Source of the DNA: RGIG8748 sp045646525
GTDB lineage: Bacteria > Bacillota > Clostridia > UMGS1810
Assembly (NCBI GenBank): GCA_045646525.1
Contig: JAZRKX010000032.1
Location: 36,971 to 100,970 of the forward strand
DNA length: 64,000 bases
Direction of reading: 5' to 3'
Shown: positions 1 to 9,374 of the stretch, in pieces
How the letters are laid out: every line of letters begins with the position of its first letter
How positions within the stretch are numbered: the stretch's first letter is position 1
Notes under the pieces: model-generated
What the model was told of the DNA's origin: nothing
The model's input: the letters and a program-made list of their open reading frames with translations, nothing else
Databases searched by the model: none
Position numbers and translations under genes: made by a program

Positions 1-512
1 AGGGTGTAAAGGTAAGACCTTATGAAGTAAATGGAAAACAAGTTGTCCATAAGGTCGTACCGGGCGATATAGTAAACATTGCCGCAGATGCAACAGGCTT
101 TATAAAGGCTATGGAAATCGTGTATGACAGTACAAACGAAGTAATGATGGGTAAGGGTCAATGCTCTTCAGACTATTACGGATATATAAACACAGACTAT
201 GTGTGGTACAGCCGTAATACACAGTACAATCTTACACTTCTTCATGTGCTTAAGATAGAAGACGGCTACATGTCTGCTACTACTGCACAAGACCCTGCAG
301 ACTTTATAGCAGACTCGTCTGTAGCAAGACACTATCTTGGTGCAGTTCCGCCCATCATATGTGTAGAAAAGACAGGTAACAAGCTTTCATCCCGAAATGC
401 TGTAAATTCCGACCTCGTAGGTTACTATGATTCTCCGGAAGACCATGCTAAGGTTATACTCATGCACCGTTATGCACAGCAGCAGGGTACATCGTTTGTA
501 ATTAAGAAATAA
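1..512 (+). CDS. 3' part of an unidentified gene, cut by the window edge
   Basis: The frame is open from the first full codon at position 3 to the TAA at 510-512, so about 169 C-terminal residues are seen and the start lies outside the window. An ATG at 111 lies inside this frame but has no ribosome site and is unlikely to be the start. The segment is soluble-looking, rich in Tyr, Asn and Val, with no membrane segment and no recognisable catalytic motif. Its stop overlaps the AAGGAGG of the next gene, an SLH surface protein, so the two are probably cotranscribed. The beta-rich texture would suit the tail of a cell-surface or carbohydrate-active protein, but that is inference. I do not recognise the family. 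Confidence 0.6.
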   Translation, partial: GVKVRPYEVNGKQVVHKVVPGDIVNIAADATGFIKAMEIVYDSTNEVMMGKGQCSSDYYGYINTDYVWYSRNTQYNLTLLHVLKIEDGYMSATTAQDPADFIADSSVARHYLGAVPPIICVEKTGNKLSSRNAVNSDLVGYYDSPEDHAKVILMHRYAQQQGTSFVIKK

Positions 513-526
513 GGAGGATGCCGATT

Positions 527-2959
527 ATGAAAAAAGTATTATATAGAATATTAGCTTGCATAGTGGCATTGTCCCTTATGCCTACCATTGCTTTTGCAGG
601 ACCTCAGGATAACTTCCAGAAGGGCGACCCCGATACCTATTGGGGCGTCCTCTACGGACCCGGTTCTACAGATGAAAACTTTGTAAAGTCGGTAAATGTT
701 ACCACCCCCATGCTCGAGCAGAAGGGTGCCAAGTCTCTTGCCAAGGAAATTGCCGCACAATTAAAGGCACTTCCCGAGGGTAGACGCGTTATCGACCTTA
801 CAAACTTTACATATTGCCTATCTGACAATATGACAAACTACTTCTTCCTTTCCGAAGATTCCAAGGAATATCTTAAAAAGAATACAGACAGCTTCTTTAA
901 GGCGTTAAAGGAAGAGGGAGCACCCCTTGATGTTGTAATAGATGATAACGAGTCGGGTATTGTTTGCTACGCAGTAGAAAACTATGCTATTCAGAACTTC
1001 AAGGATGCTTCCGAATCTATTTCCCAGACAATTAAGACAAAAGGGCACCTCTACGAAGAGTGGATTAAAGAACAGCTTATAGCTATCGAAAAGATGCCCG
1101 AATACCAGAAGGTAAGACCTCTTCTTGAAGCGAACGGCTTTGTATTCGGTGAGGAATATGACCTTGAGTACATAAACATCTTCCCCGGTGCTCAGGAACC
1201 CCGAAGAAGCGTGTTCTACTCTAAGGAGCGCCCCGAGGGTGCAGAATATGCATACACTATATTCAATGAAACCATGGATGAGGGTATATACTTTACCGCA
1301 TATCGCGAAGCTGTATATGACCAGATTACTAAGTATTATCCCGACATTAAGTATTCCAACTATGGTGACGGCGTAGGCACAGGTATGATACCCATGGTAA
1401 ACTATCAGGGTACACCATCTCCCGCTACAGGACACAAAAACACATTTATTACAGGTACACATACAGCCCTTGTAAGATATGGTAACTTTAAGGATATAGT
1501 TAAGTATCCTCCCCAGGATTATCCGTGGGATACAATGCCCAATACCGCATTTAACCAGCTTCTTCACACTATGAGAAGCACTCAGAATAATACCATTGCG
1601 GCAAATAACGAAATCCCTGCAATGATATGGGTAGGTATCAAGGGCTGGACTTCCATCAACGGTCAGGGCGGATATCAGAACTTCCACGAAACCGACTACT
1701 ATCAGGAAGCTATGTTCCACTTAGGTCTTACAGACCCTGACCCATGGCTTATATACAACCAGGATTCTCCAAATCAGGGCGATGACTTAAATCTCTTAAG
1801 AAGAGTGTTTGCTCAACTTGGAGAGCTTGTAGGTTTTGAAGACCGCAAGGTTATAATTCCTACATTAAATCAGGTTGTTTCCTGGGATCAGCGTTATGTA
1901 ATTTCGGGTATGAGTGCAAACGGCAAGGGCATATTCCGTATTACTCCCGACCTCTATTGTCCCGGAGTTTCCATGGATAACTTCCTTGTAAGCACTATGG
2001 ATGGAATTACTTTCAAAATAGGTAACCAGTATGTTAAGTTCCCGCAGGGCAGCTACATATATCAGCCCGATGATGTAGTATCCCAGTATGGCTTCTGGGT
2101 AATTACAGAAGATGCCGTATGGCCGCAGGAATGGAGAACGGCAGATGACCCGCTTCCCGATATGCCTGTAACCACCGATGACTTAAAGCCAAACGGTGCA
2201 GATATTGAAGCTACAGAGACAATGCCTGACCCCAATAACTACGAGAAGAAAAAGATAGTAGAGGAGGACACTCCCGCAAACCCCACACCTTCTACACCTT
2301 CCAATCCCGTTGGGGACAAAGAGGATGGCAAAACAGAGGTAACAAAGCCTGTTCAGACTACACTTAAGCTTAATCCCATAATGGGTACTAATGCTAAACT
2401 TAATCTCGTAGTCGGCGATATGCCGGGCGATATGATAGGTCACTGGGCACAGCACAGCCTTGCCAACATGAGAGGTCTTGGCGTAATGAACGGCTCTGAC
2501 ATAGGTATGGAGCCCGACAGACTTATAACCAAGGCAGAATTTCTTGCTATGCTTGTAAGAATTCTCGGTGTTAAGACCTCCGCTTATGCAGGTGGCTACT
2601 CCGATATTGCAGAGGGCGCATGGTACGCAGATATTGTATCTACTGCTGCAAAGGGCGGCTGGATTGATGAAGAGGGCGGCTTGTTAAATCCCAATGTAGA
2701 GCTTACAAGAGCAAAGGTATGCACAATCCTTGTAAGAGCTATGGGCGTAAGTGTGGACGGAGCCACCTCCAACTACACCGATACCTACTACCTTGGTGCA
2801 GAGGCTAAGAAGGCAGTAAATACAGCTACAGCACTCGGACTCATACAGGGTTATCCCGACGGAAGCTTCGGCAGTAACAATTTCTGCACAAGAGCAGAAA
2901 TCGCTACAATATTCGAAAGACTTCTTGCAAAAATCCCTGAATTATACTCTTCAAAATAA
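527..2959 (+). CDS. secreted SLH-anchored surface protein, unknown catalytic-type domain
   Basis: About 810 residues. ATG 527 is chosen because AAGGAGG (511-517) sits 9 nt before it; the in-frame ATG at 518 directly abuts that site. The N-terminus is a clear Sec signal peptide (MKK, hydrophobic stretch, ending AFA). Residues about 30-560 form one large domain with a conserved acidic motif VVIDDNES near 136-143. A Pro/Thr-rich linker (about 575-610) follows, then three SLH repeats (about 636-680, 690-735, 750-808), which normally bind pyruvylated secondary cell-wall polymer. The protein is thus exported and held on the wall. It is a paralog of the next gene over its whole length. The acidic motif and TIM-barrel-like texture suggest a glycosidase-type fold in a glycan-degradation neighbourhood, but I cannot assign a family. 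Confidence 0.85.
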   Translation: MKKVLYRILACIVALSLMPTIAFAGPQDNFQKGDPDTYWGVLYGPGSTDENFVKSVNVTTPMLEQKGAKSLAKEIAAQLKALPEGRRVIDLTNFTYCLSDNMTNYFFLSEDSKEYLKKNTDSFFKALKEEGAPLDVVIDDNESGIVCYAVENYAIQNFKDASESISQTIKTKGHLYEEWIKEQLIAIEKMPEYQKVRPLLEANGFVFGEEYDLEYINIFPGAQEPRRSVFYSKERPEGAEYAYTIFNETMDEGIYFTAYREAVYDQITKYYPDIKYSNYGDGVGTGMIPMVNYQGTPSPATGHKNTFITGTHTALVRYGNFKDIVKYPPQDYPWDTMPNTAFNQLLHTMRSTQNNTIAANNEIPAMIWVGIKGWTSINGQGGYQNFHETDYYQEAMFHLGLTDPDPWLIYNQDSPNQGDDLNLLRRVFAQLGELVGFEDRKVIIPTLNQVVSWDQRYVISGMSANGKGIFRITPDLYCPGVSMDNFLVSTMDGITFKIGNQYVKFPQGSYIYQPDDVVSQYGFWVITEDAVWPQEWRTADDPLPDMPVTTDDLKPNGADIEATETMPDPNNYEKKKIVEEDTPANPTPSTPSNPVGDKEDGKTEVTKPVQTTLKLNPIMGTNAKLNLVVGDMPGDMIGHWAQHSLANMRGLGVMNGSDIGMEPDRLITKAEFLAMLVRILGVKTSAYAGGYSDIAEGAWYADIVSTAAKGGWIDEEGGLLNPNVELTRAKVCTILVRAMGVSVDGATSNYTDTYYLGAEAKKAVNTATALGLIQGYPDGSFGSNNFCTRAEIATIFERLLAKIPELYSSK

Positions 2960-2970
2960 TATCTTTCCTG

Positions 2971-3005
2971 TATTTACGGTGCGGCATATTGCCGCGCCGT
3001 AAATA
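2971..3005 (+). terminator. stem-loop between the two SLH genes, weak terminator or processing site
   Basis: A 15-bp stem (2971-2985 with 2991-3005, one G-U pair) and a 5-nt loop directly follow the first SLH gene. No U-tract follows, so it may stabilise or process mRNA or end transcription only partly. Confidence 0.45.
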
Positions 3006-3012
3006 ACGGGTG

Positions 3013-3049
3013 ATATTGAATGGTAAATTTTCAATTTAAAATTCAATAT
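3013..3049. repeat. inverted repeat ahead of the second SLH gene
   Basis: A perfect 9-bp inverted repeat, ATATTGAAT (3013-3021) and ATTCAATAT (3041-3049), is separated by 19 nt of AT-rich sequence and lies 32 nt before the next start codon. It could be an operator or an mRNA hairpin. I see no convincing sigma-A promoter here. Confidence 0.35.
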
Positions 3050-3080
3050 TGCTTGTTATTATAAAAAATGGAGGAAATTT

Positions 3081-5213
3081 ATGCAAAGAAAAATCTCGTC
3101 ACTAATATCAATCTTAATATGTATGTGTATATTTACATCTGTAATTTCTACAGGTGCATTTGCTGCGGAAGAAGGTAAGAAAGGTACATTTTTTGCTTAC
3201 CTTTTCGGGCCCAGCTCGCAGACAGACAATATATTAAAACCCTATGACCTTACAAGTAAAAACCTCTATTCAAACGGCGCCAAGGCAGTAGCCAAGGAGA
3301 CGGCATTTTATCTTAAGATGATGCCCGAGGGCAAACGCGCCATAGACATTCATAAAGTTTCTTATGACATCATGAATGACAAGGAGAATGTTGTATGGTG
3401 GGATAAGGGCACAGAAGCCGTACGAAGCCATATGATAAAATACTTTGAGGCATTAAAGGCAGAGGGGGTAGCACTCGACTACATAATAGACGACATGGAG
3501 GGCGATATGTCCAACTGGTCTATTAAAAAGCAGGAGGTTGCCGATTCTATTGTAAATGACCCGCGCTACCTTACCGATATCCGCCCCGAACTCGAAAGCC
3601 GTGGCTTCCGCTTTGGTACAGAGGAGCAGGGTGACCTTTACTATGTTGTAAACTATACCAAGGACAAAACCAAAACTGCGTATAATACATGGAACAGAGC
3701 CATGGATGGCGACAGACTTGCCACATATCACAACCGTGCGTTCTATGATGTGGCAAAGGAATATTACCCCAATGTAAAGCTCAGCAATTACGGATCATCC
3801 GCTTACAATGGCGAGGCCAAGCTTATATCAGGCTCAGCACACAGAAGCTATCTGGGAGGAGCGGGCAAAACACATATCGGTACTCACTCCGCACCGGTTT
3901 GCTATGGTACGCTTGTTCACCTTACATACAAGGGTTACGCGCCCGACGGCTATCCCTTTGAGCGTTTTTACAAGACAGCATACAATGCGCTTCTTGTAGA
4001 TGTTATGAAATGTCAGTCGGCGGTGCTTTCCGCCAAAGACGGCGGTCTTATGCCATGGATAGGACTTAGAGACTGGAATTCCGACGGTCTTTACGGCAAT
4101 TTCTACAGTACCGATTATTATCAGGAATTTCTGTTCCATGCAGGACTTTTAAAGCCTGACCCGTTCCTTATATACAATGCAGGATCCTCACAGGAGGGCG
4201 ATGATTTAAAGCTTATACAGAATATAATGTATCAGCTTGATGAACTTTGCGGATTTGAAGACCGCAAACCGCTTGTTACAAAGGCAGTAGACTGGAACAG
4301 GCGTTATGTACTCTCGGGTATGTATGCAGGCGGTAAAAATGTATGGAGAATCACACCGGACCTCTATACACCCGGTGTAACATTGGAAAACTTCCTGGTC
4401 GATAAAGAAAATCTTATTTTCCAGATAGGAAACGAGATTATAGATTTCCCTCAGGGTAGCTACATTTATGAGCCTAAAACTAAGCTTTCTGAATTTGGTT
4501 ACTGGATTATCACTCCTAAGGAAACCACACCCGAGGAATTCTTTGCACAAGGTATAGAAAGCGCGCCTGCCGCAATAGAAACAGAGGATTTTGCGCCCGC
4601 AGGATATTTGCACACAAATAACTGTGCTAAGTATAATCCCGATGTGCACAAAAAGGCAGATACACCCAAAAAAGAAGAGGTAAAAGTGCCATCGGAAGAA
4701 CCTAAAGAAAATGTAAACAGCAATGTGGTAAATGGAATAGTGATTCCCAATCATTGGGCTAAGGAATACCTTGCATCAGCAGTAAGGGCAGGTATAATGG
4801 AAGGGTCAGAAAACGGTCTTACCCCCGACAGAAATGTAACAAGGGCTGAGCTTATTACCATGCTTCTTCGGGCATTTGACATAACCGCAAATACTACCTC
4901 AGGCTCGAGATGGTATGACGGTCCCATCGCTAAGGCAAAAGAGCTTGGCTGGATAAATCCCGAGGACGATGGTCCTACAATACTTGACCGTCAGGAAACG
5001 GCAAGAATCATGGTAAGGGCATTCAGAATAGGAGAGACCTCAAGAAAAATCACCTTTAATGATATAGGCGATGTTTCTACCGATATGCTTCCCTTTGTAC
5101 TTGATGCGGCATCTGCAGGCATTATAAACGGTAAGCCGGGCGGTATATTTGCACCAAGAGCAAACCTTACAAGAGCAGAGGCTGTAACCATGCTTATGCG
5201 TTGTCTCAATTAA
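3081..5213 (+). CDS. secreted SLH-anchored surface protein, paralog of the preceding gene
   Basis: 710 residues, ATG preceded by a GGAGG ribosome site. An N-terminal signal peptide ends near residue 28 (GAFA-AEE). The main domain matches the preceding protein in order and spacing: an early LFGPSS/LYGPGS motif, a PEGKRAID/PEGRRVID motif, the acidic motif YIIDDMEGD near residue 134, a YYQEFLFHAG/YYQEAMFHLG motif, and a shared GFEDRK segment. A Lys/Glu/Pro-rich linker is followed by three SLH repeats (about 557-600, 612-652, 658-710). It is therefore another wall-bound exoprotein of the same unassigned family. Tandem duplication with divergence suggests different targets. It leads into a run of intracellular hydrolases, so a role in attacking or binding a polysaccharide is likely but inferred from context. 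Confidence 0.85.
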   Translation: MQRKISSLISILICMCIFTSVISTGAFAAEEGKKGTFFAYLFGPSSQTDNILKPYDLTSKNLYSNGAKAVAKETAFYLKMMPEGKRAIDIHKVSYDIMNDKENVVWWDKGTEAVRSHMIKYFEALKAEGVALDYIIDDMEGDMSNWSIKKQEVADSIVNDPRYLTDIRPELESRGFRFGTEEQGDLYYVVNYTKDKTKTAYNTWNRAMDGDRLATYHNRAFYDVAKEYYPNVKLSNYGSSAYNGEAKLISGSAHRSYLGGAGKTHIGTHSAPVCYGTLVHLTYKGYAPDGYPFERFYKTAYNALLVDVMKCQSAVLSAKDGGLMPWIGLRDWNSDGLYGNFYSTDYYQEFLFHAGLLKPDPFLIYNAGSSQEGDDLKLIQNIMYQLDELCGFEDRKPLVTKAVDWNRRYVLSGMYAGGKNVWRITPDLYTPGVTLENFLVDKENLIFQIGNEIIDFPQGSYIYEPKTKLSEFGYWIITPKETTPEEFFAQGIESAPAAIETEDFAPAGYLHTNNCAKYNPDVHKKADTPKKEEVKVPSEEPKENVNSNVVNGIVIPNHWAKEYLASAVRAGIMEGSENGLTPDRNVTRAELITMLLRAFDITANTTSGSRWYDGPIAKAKELGWINPEDDGPTILDRQETARIMVRAFRIGETSRKITFNDIGDVSTDMLPFVLDAASAGIINGKPGGIFAPRANLTRAEAVTMLMRCLN

Positions 5214-5238
5214 TTTTTCAATAAAGGAAGAATGTATT

Positions 5239-5910
5239 ATGAAAAAAATTGTAAAGCAATTTGGCGAAATGAATTATATAGAGGCTTGTCCCGACAATTT
5301 CGACTCCTCTGAAAAATACCCCGTTATTATTCTTCTTCACGGAGCGGGAAGCAGGGGAACAGACATAACACCTCTTATGGCAAATCCGTATTTTTCCGAG
5401 ACCGAGGTTCACAATCTTGATATTGTTTCTTTCGCACCTCAGTGCTATGCAAACACATGGTTTGATATATTCGAAGAGCTTCAGGCTTTTATAGAATTTG
5501 CCATAGCACAGCCTTACATAGACGAGAAGAAAGTTTACCTTGTGGGCGCAAGTATGGGCGGTTATGCTACATGGCAGATGGCTATGAGCCGTCCCGAGCT
5601 TTTTGCCGCTATAGTACCCATTTGCGGCGGAGGTATGTACTGGAATGCCGAAAGACTTAAAAACATGGGTGTGTGGGCTTTTCACGGCGAGGTGGACGAT
5701 GTTGTCTTCCCCGAGGAAAGCAGAAAAATGGTGGACTATGTAAATATGAAGGGCGGAAATGCCAAGCTTACTATATGTGAGGGCGTCTGCCATAACTCGT
5801 GGCTCAATGCCTACAGAAGCAGGGAACTTTTTGATTGGCTTCTTTCACACACTTTAAACGGTGAAAAGGTAGAGACTTCGGGATATAAGGGAGCCAAACA
5901 ATTTGGCTGA
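5239..5910 (+). CDS. alpha/beta hydrolase (esterase, PHB-depolymerase/S9-like)
   Basis: 223 residues, AAGGAAG ribosome site before ATG. The sequence shows an oxyanion motif LLHGAGSRG near residue 31, the nucleophile elbow GASMGGYATW with Ser105, an acidic GEVDDVV motif near 150-155 and a catalytic-type His185 in VCHNSW. This is the dienelactone-hydrolase/prolyl-oligopeptidase-like layout, with no signal peptide, so it acts in the cytoplasm. It starts 25 nt after the SLH gene and 18 nt before a GH3 gene, and a second hydrolase of the same type follows that GH3 gene. A role in removing ester groups (acetyl or feruloyl) from imported oligosaccharides would fit; substrate cannot be read from sequence. 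Confidence 0.85.
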   Translation: MKKIVKQFGEMNYIEACPDNFDSSEKYPVIILLHGAGSRGTDITPLMANPYFSETEVHNLDIVSFAPQCYANTWFDIFEELQAFIEFAIAQPYIDEKKVYLVGASMGGYATWQMAMSRPELFAAIVPICGGGMYWNAERLKNMGVWAFHGEVDDVVFPEESRKMVDYVNMKGGNAKLTICEGVCHNSWLNAYRSRELFDWLLSHTLNGEKVETSGYKGAKQFG

Positions 5911-5928
5911 TACGAGGGAGATGTTTTT

Positions 5929-7551
5929 ATGACTGATACATTAATAGAAAATCTTATAAACGAAATGTCCTTGGATGAACTCTGCGGTCAGCTTATGAAT
6001 CTTAATGTAAATGGCAAGATGGACCTTTCTGAATTTGAAGAAATGGTAAAAAGGGTCCGTCCGGGAGGAATATTTGTTACCAAAAAGGACAAGGAGCAAA
6101 TTGCCCAGATTTCAGCAATTATAAATAAATATACAAAAGTACCTGTGATTGTGTCTGCCGATATAGAAAGCGGTGCAGGATGTTGCCTAAGAAATGAAGA
6201 GGTACTTCCCGAGCCTATGGCATGGGGTGCCGCCGATGATGAAGAGCTTATAGAAAGGGCAGGACAGATTACAGGTGAGATTTGCCGTAAGAACGGAATA
6301 CATTGGAATTTTGCACCTGTAGTTGATATAAACTACAACAAGGACAACCCCGTAACCAATGTCCGCAGTGTATCCGACAGTCCGGAGCAGGTGGCAAAAA
6401 TTGCGGGCGCTTATGTACGCGGAATGCAGAAAAACGGCATGATGATTGCAGGCTGTAAGCATTTTCCCGGTGACGGTATAGACGACAGAAATCAGCATTT
6501 CTGCACATGTATCAATCCTCTTACAAAAGAGGAGTGGATGAAGACCTTTGGCTATGTGTATAAAAAGATGATAGAAGCCGGCTCCGAGTCCGTTATGGTA
6601 GGTCACCTCGGCATGCCTGAAATCGAAGAAAATGTCGACCCCATATTAGGACCCAAGCCCGGTACACTAAGCTATGAAATAATGACAGGTCTTTTAAGAG
6701 AAGAACTTGGTTTTGAGGGTTGTATAGTTTCGGATGCTATGGCAATGGTTGGTGCATGCTCAATGACTACACCCGACAGACTTGCCATTGAGTACATAAA
6801 AGGCGGAGGAGATGTGATTCTCTTCGCTTTGGAAAATGACTTTAACTGTGTTAAAAAAGCCGTGGAAGACGGCGAAATAAGCATAGAACGCATAAAGGAT
6901 TCCGTAAGAAGAGTTCTTAAGATGAAATATAAGGCAGGACTTATAGGCACAAAGTCCGTAGATGAAGACAGTATAGAGGTTTCGGGTGATATAAAAGAGG
7001 TTGCAATGGATATTGCAAGAAAGAGCATTACCGTTGTACGAAATTCCCAGAACCTTATTCCGCTTAATCTTAGGGCGGATGCGAAAATTCTTATGATTAA
7101 TTTCCAGGCGGTTGAGAAGAAGGATGCGCCATATATCAAGCAGCTTGATGTTCTCTCGAATGAGTTTACAAAAAGGGGCTATTCCGTAGACACATATCTT
7201 GCTTCCGATATAAATCACTATACCGTAGAAAAGATAAAAGACAGCTACGACTGTATACTTCTTAATAGCCGTATAAGCTCCAAGGATTATCTTGGAGGAA
7301 CACTTCGTATAAACTGGGATAATATAATGCCGTTCTGGCGCGGAGTTGCCATAGACCATCCATGTGTAATATTTACCTCATTTGGCGACCCGTACAAATT
7401 ATATGAGCTTCCTTTCCTGCGTACTTATGTAAATGCATACTCTTCCTCTCACTTTACACAGAGAGCGGTTGCCGAGGTTCTTTTGGGCGAGATTGAAGCA
7501 AAAGGCAAAAACCCTGTTTCTTTGAAAGGCTTTTTTAAAAGAGAGGTATAA
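5929..7551 (+). CDS. GH3 glycoside hydrolase, NagZ-type N-acetylhexosaminidase-like
   Basis: 540 residues, GAGGGAG ribosome site 8 nt before the ATG at 5929. The N-terminal TIM barrel carries the GH3 signature KHFPGDGIDDRNQHF, whose His/Asp pair resembles the acid-base dyad of NagZ-type enzymes, and the nucleophile motif IVSDAMAM. A C-terminal alpha/beta domain from about residue 360 follows, as in Bacillus NagZ. No signal peptide is present, so it works inside the cell. NagZ-type enzymes release beta-GlcNAc from muropeptides or glycan fragments, but some members of this branch act on other beta-hexosides. Its place between two esterase-like genes in a glycosidase run suggests host- or plant-glycan breakdown rather than wall recycling. 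Confidence 0.88.
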   Translation: MTDTLIENLINEMSLDELCGQLMNLNVNGKMDLSEFEEMVKRVRPGGIFVTKKDKEQIAQISAIINKYTKVPVIVSADIESGAGCCLRNEEVLPEPMAWGAADDEELIERAGQITGEICRKNGIHWNFAPVVDINYNKDNPVTNVRSVSDSPEQVAKIAGAYVRGMQKNGMMIAGCKHFPGDGIDDRNQHFCTCINPLTKEEWMKTFGYVYKKMIEAGSESVMVGHLGMPEIEENVDPILGPKPGTLSYEIMTGLLREELGFEGCIVSDAMAMVGACSMTTPDRLAIEYIKGGGDVILFALENDFNCVKKAVEDGEISIERIKDSVRRVLKMKYKAGLIGTKSVDEDSIEVSGDIKEVAMDIARKSITVVRNSQNLIPLNLRADAKILMINFQAVEKKDAPYIKQLDVLSNEFTKRGYSVDTYLASDINHYTVEKIKDSYDCILLNSRISSKDYLGGTLRINWDNIMPFWRGVAIDHPCVIFTSFGDPYKLYELPFLRTYVNAYSSSHFTQRAVAEVLLGEIEAKGKNPVSLKGFFKREV

Positions 7552-7554
7552 ATT

Positions 7555-8187
7555 ATGCTAAGAATTGAAGTAAATGACAAAAAATTTGAGTATCCGTATG
7601 TAGTGTACATGCCGGATAACTTTACCGAAAATCTTCCGCTTGTTGTTCAGCTTCACGGAGGCGGAGAAAAAGGAAACGGCGGAGAGGATTTGTACCTTGT
7701 TGAAAGGCACGGCTTTGCATCGCTTCTTAAGGAAAAGGATTTCCCCTGCATAGTTGTAATGCCGCAGTGCCCCAAGGAAGAAATCTGGCTTATACAGGTT
7801 AAGCTTATAAAGAAGTTTATTGAACAGATGCAGGAAGAATACAAGGCAGATAAGAATAAGACAACCGTTGCAGGTCTCAGTATGGGCGGATATGCCACAT
7901 GGTATCTTGGAACAACATACCCCGATATGTTCGCAGCCATTGCACCATGCTGCGGAGGCGGAATGCCGCTTTATGCCACAGCGCTTACAATGCCCATATG
8001 GGCTTTCCATGGCTCTGATGATGATGTAGTACATCCCATGGAAAGTTTCAATATGATAAACCGTGTGCGTAAGCTCAAAATAAATGACAATGTCAAATTT
8101 ACCGTTTTCGACGGTGTTATGCACGATTCATGGAAGTATGCTTTTACAGAGCCTCTTTTAAACTGGCTCTTGGAACATAAAAAATAA
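7555..8187 (+). CDS. alpha/beta hydrolase (esterase), paralog of the gene at 5239
   Basis: 210 residues. It starts 3 nt after the GH3 stop, with the GAGAGG in the end of that gene as ribosome site. Motifs: LHGGGEKG near residue 33, nucleophile elbow AGLSMGGYATW with Ser109, an acidic GSDDDVVHP motif, and His190 in VMHDSW. Both this protein and the one at 5239 share the MGGYATW elbow and a C[CG]GGG-type motif after it, so they come from a duplication that now brackets the GH3 gene. There is no signal peptide. Likely a cytoplasmic carbohydrate esterase or a related small hydrolase; the substrate is unknown. Confidence 0.85.
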   Translation: MLRIEVNDKKFEYPYVVYMPDNFTENLPLVVQLHGGGEKGNGGEDLYLVERHGFASLLKEKDFPCIVVMPQCPKEEIWLIQVKLIKKFIEQMQEEYKADKNKTTVAGLSMGGYATWYLGTTYPDMFAAIAPCCGGGMPLYATALTMPIWAFHGSDDDVVHPMESFNMINRVRKLKINDNVKFTVFDGVMHDSWKYAFTEPLLNWLLEHKK

Positions 8188-8213
8188 TTACTTTACACAA
8201 GGAGTGTTCTATT

Positions 8214-9353
8214 ATGAGTAAGAAGATTTCAGTTGCAGTTTTTGGTTGCGGCAAAATGGGTAACACCATCATTTCAGACATTGAGGTTATGCCGGAGGTA
8301 GACAAAATCTACGGCTACGATGTAAGTCAGGCACAGCTCGATGCTACAATCGCAAAGCACGAAAAAGTAGCTTATGTTACAACAAACCTTGATGAAATCC
8401 TTTCAAACGAGGAAATCAAGCTTGTTTATATTGCTACTGCAAATGAGTTCCATGTTCCTCTCGCTTGCGCTGCTATGAGAGCAGGCAAGGCTGTTATGAC
8501 AGAAAAGCCCTCGGGTATAAACTACGAACAGATTCAGGAGCTTATAGATGTTCAGAAGGAGACAGGTGCTTTCCTTCAGGTTGGATTGGAGTGCCGTTAT
8601 TCCAAGGCATATGTTATTGCCAAGGAAGTTATAGATTCAGGTGCAATCGGTAAGCTTGTAAATGTACACTTTACCTATACAATGTCACCTTATGGTGAAT
8701 TCATTAAGCTTGCAGACGGTACCAGGATAAAGAACTGGCGTGTTACTAAGGAAATGGTTGGAAGCATGTTCTTAGAAAAGCTTTGCCACTACATTGACCT
8801 TGTTCGCTGGTGGAATGCAGGTTCCAGAATAGACCGCTTCATTTCTACAGGCTTTGACAATGTTATTCCATACTTTGAGCTTGAAGACAATGTACATGTG
8901 TCCTATCATTTTGACAACGGATGCACAAGCCATCTTAACTTCAATATGACAGTTGCTCCCCATGGAAATGCCGACATGATGGGTGACTATGACCTTGCAG
9001 ACCAGGATAAAGACGGACACAAGCTCAACTATGTATTATCAGGTACAGAGGGAGCTATAGAGATTGATGTATTCCAGCGTCAGCTTCGTGTGTATGAACA
9101 TGCCGGTAAGCCGGGTGTTGAAAAATCCAAAATAACAAGAATAGTAGAGTGGGATAGAACAGGCGGCGGTGCTCCCAATGGTGAAAACACATATTTCCAC
9201 AGCACCTACGCACAGAATCAGGATATAGTACACCGTGTATTAAACGGCGACAAGCCTGCAATAAACATTGAGGATGCACAGGAATCCATAAGAGTATGTC
9301 TTGACTTTACCAAGGCTACTGCAGAGAAGAAATGGCAGGTTGTTGAAAGATAA
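8214..9353 (+). CDS. Gfo/Idh/MocA-family NAD(P)-dependent oxidoreductase
   Basis: 379 residues, AAGGAG ribosome site about 11 nt before ATG. The N-terminus is a Rossmann fold with the dinucleotide motif GCGKMGNT, and the family hallmark EKPSG follows near residue 97. The C-terminal half is the alpha/beta substrate domain, with the LCHYIDLVRWW motif supplying the His/Asp-type catalytic residues. These enzymes oxidise or reduce sugars, inositols or N-acetyl sugars, or work in redox-assisted glycoside cleavage. Context in a glycosidase cluster points to a sugar or modified sugar released by the neighbouring hydrolases. The exact substrate is not decidable. Confidence 0.88.
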   Translation: MSKKISVAVFGCGKMGNTIISDIEVMPEVDKIYGYDVSQAQLDATIAKHEKVAYVTTNLDEILSNEEIKLVYIATANEFHVPLACAAMRAGKAVMTEKPSGINYEQIQELIDVQKETGAFLQVGLECRYSKAYVIAKEVIDSGAIGKLVNVHFTYTMSPYGEFIKLADGTRIKNWRVTKEMVGSMFLEKLCHYIDLVRWWNAGSRIDRFISTGFDNVIPYFELEDNVHVSYHFDNGCTSHLNFNMTVAPHGNADMMGDYDLADQDKDGHKLNYVLSGTEGAIEIDVFQRQLRVYEHAGKPGVEKSKITRIVEWDRTGGGAPNGENTYFHSTYAQNQDIVHRVLNGDKPAINIEDAQESIRVCLDFTKATAEKKWQVVER

Positions 9354-9374
9354 TTATTGTTGGTAGGTGATTTT

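Noticed and set aside
905..1720. Long minus-strand open frame (271 codons) inside the first SLH gene
   Set aside because: It is antisense to a well-supported gene, is rich in Cys/Tyr/Ile as expected from reverse-frame reading, has no ribosome site and no family motif. The same holds for similar frames opposite the second SLH gene, the GH3 gene and the 9375 gene.
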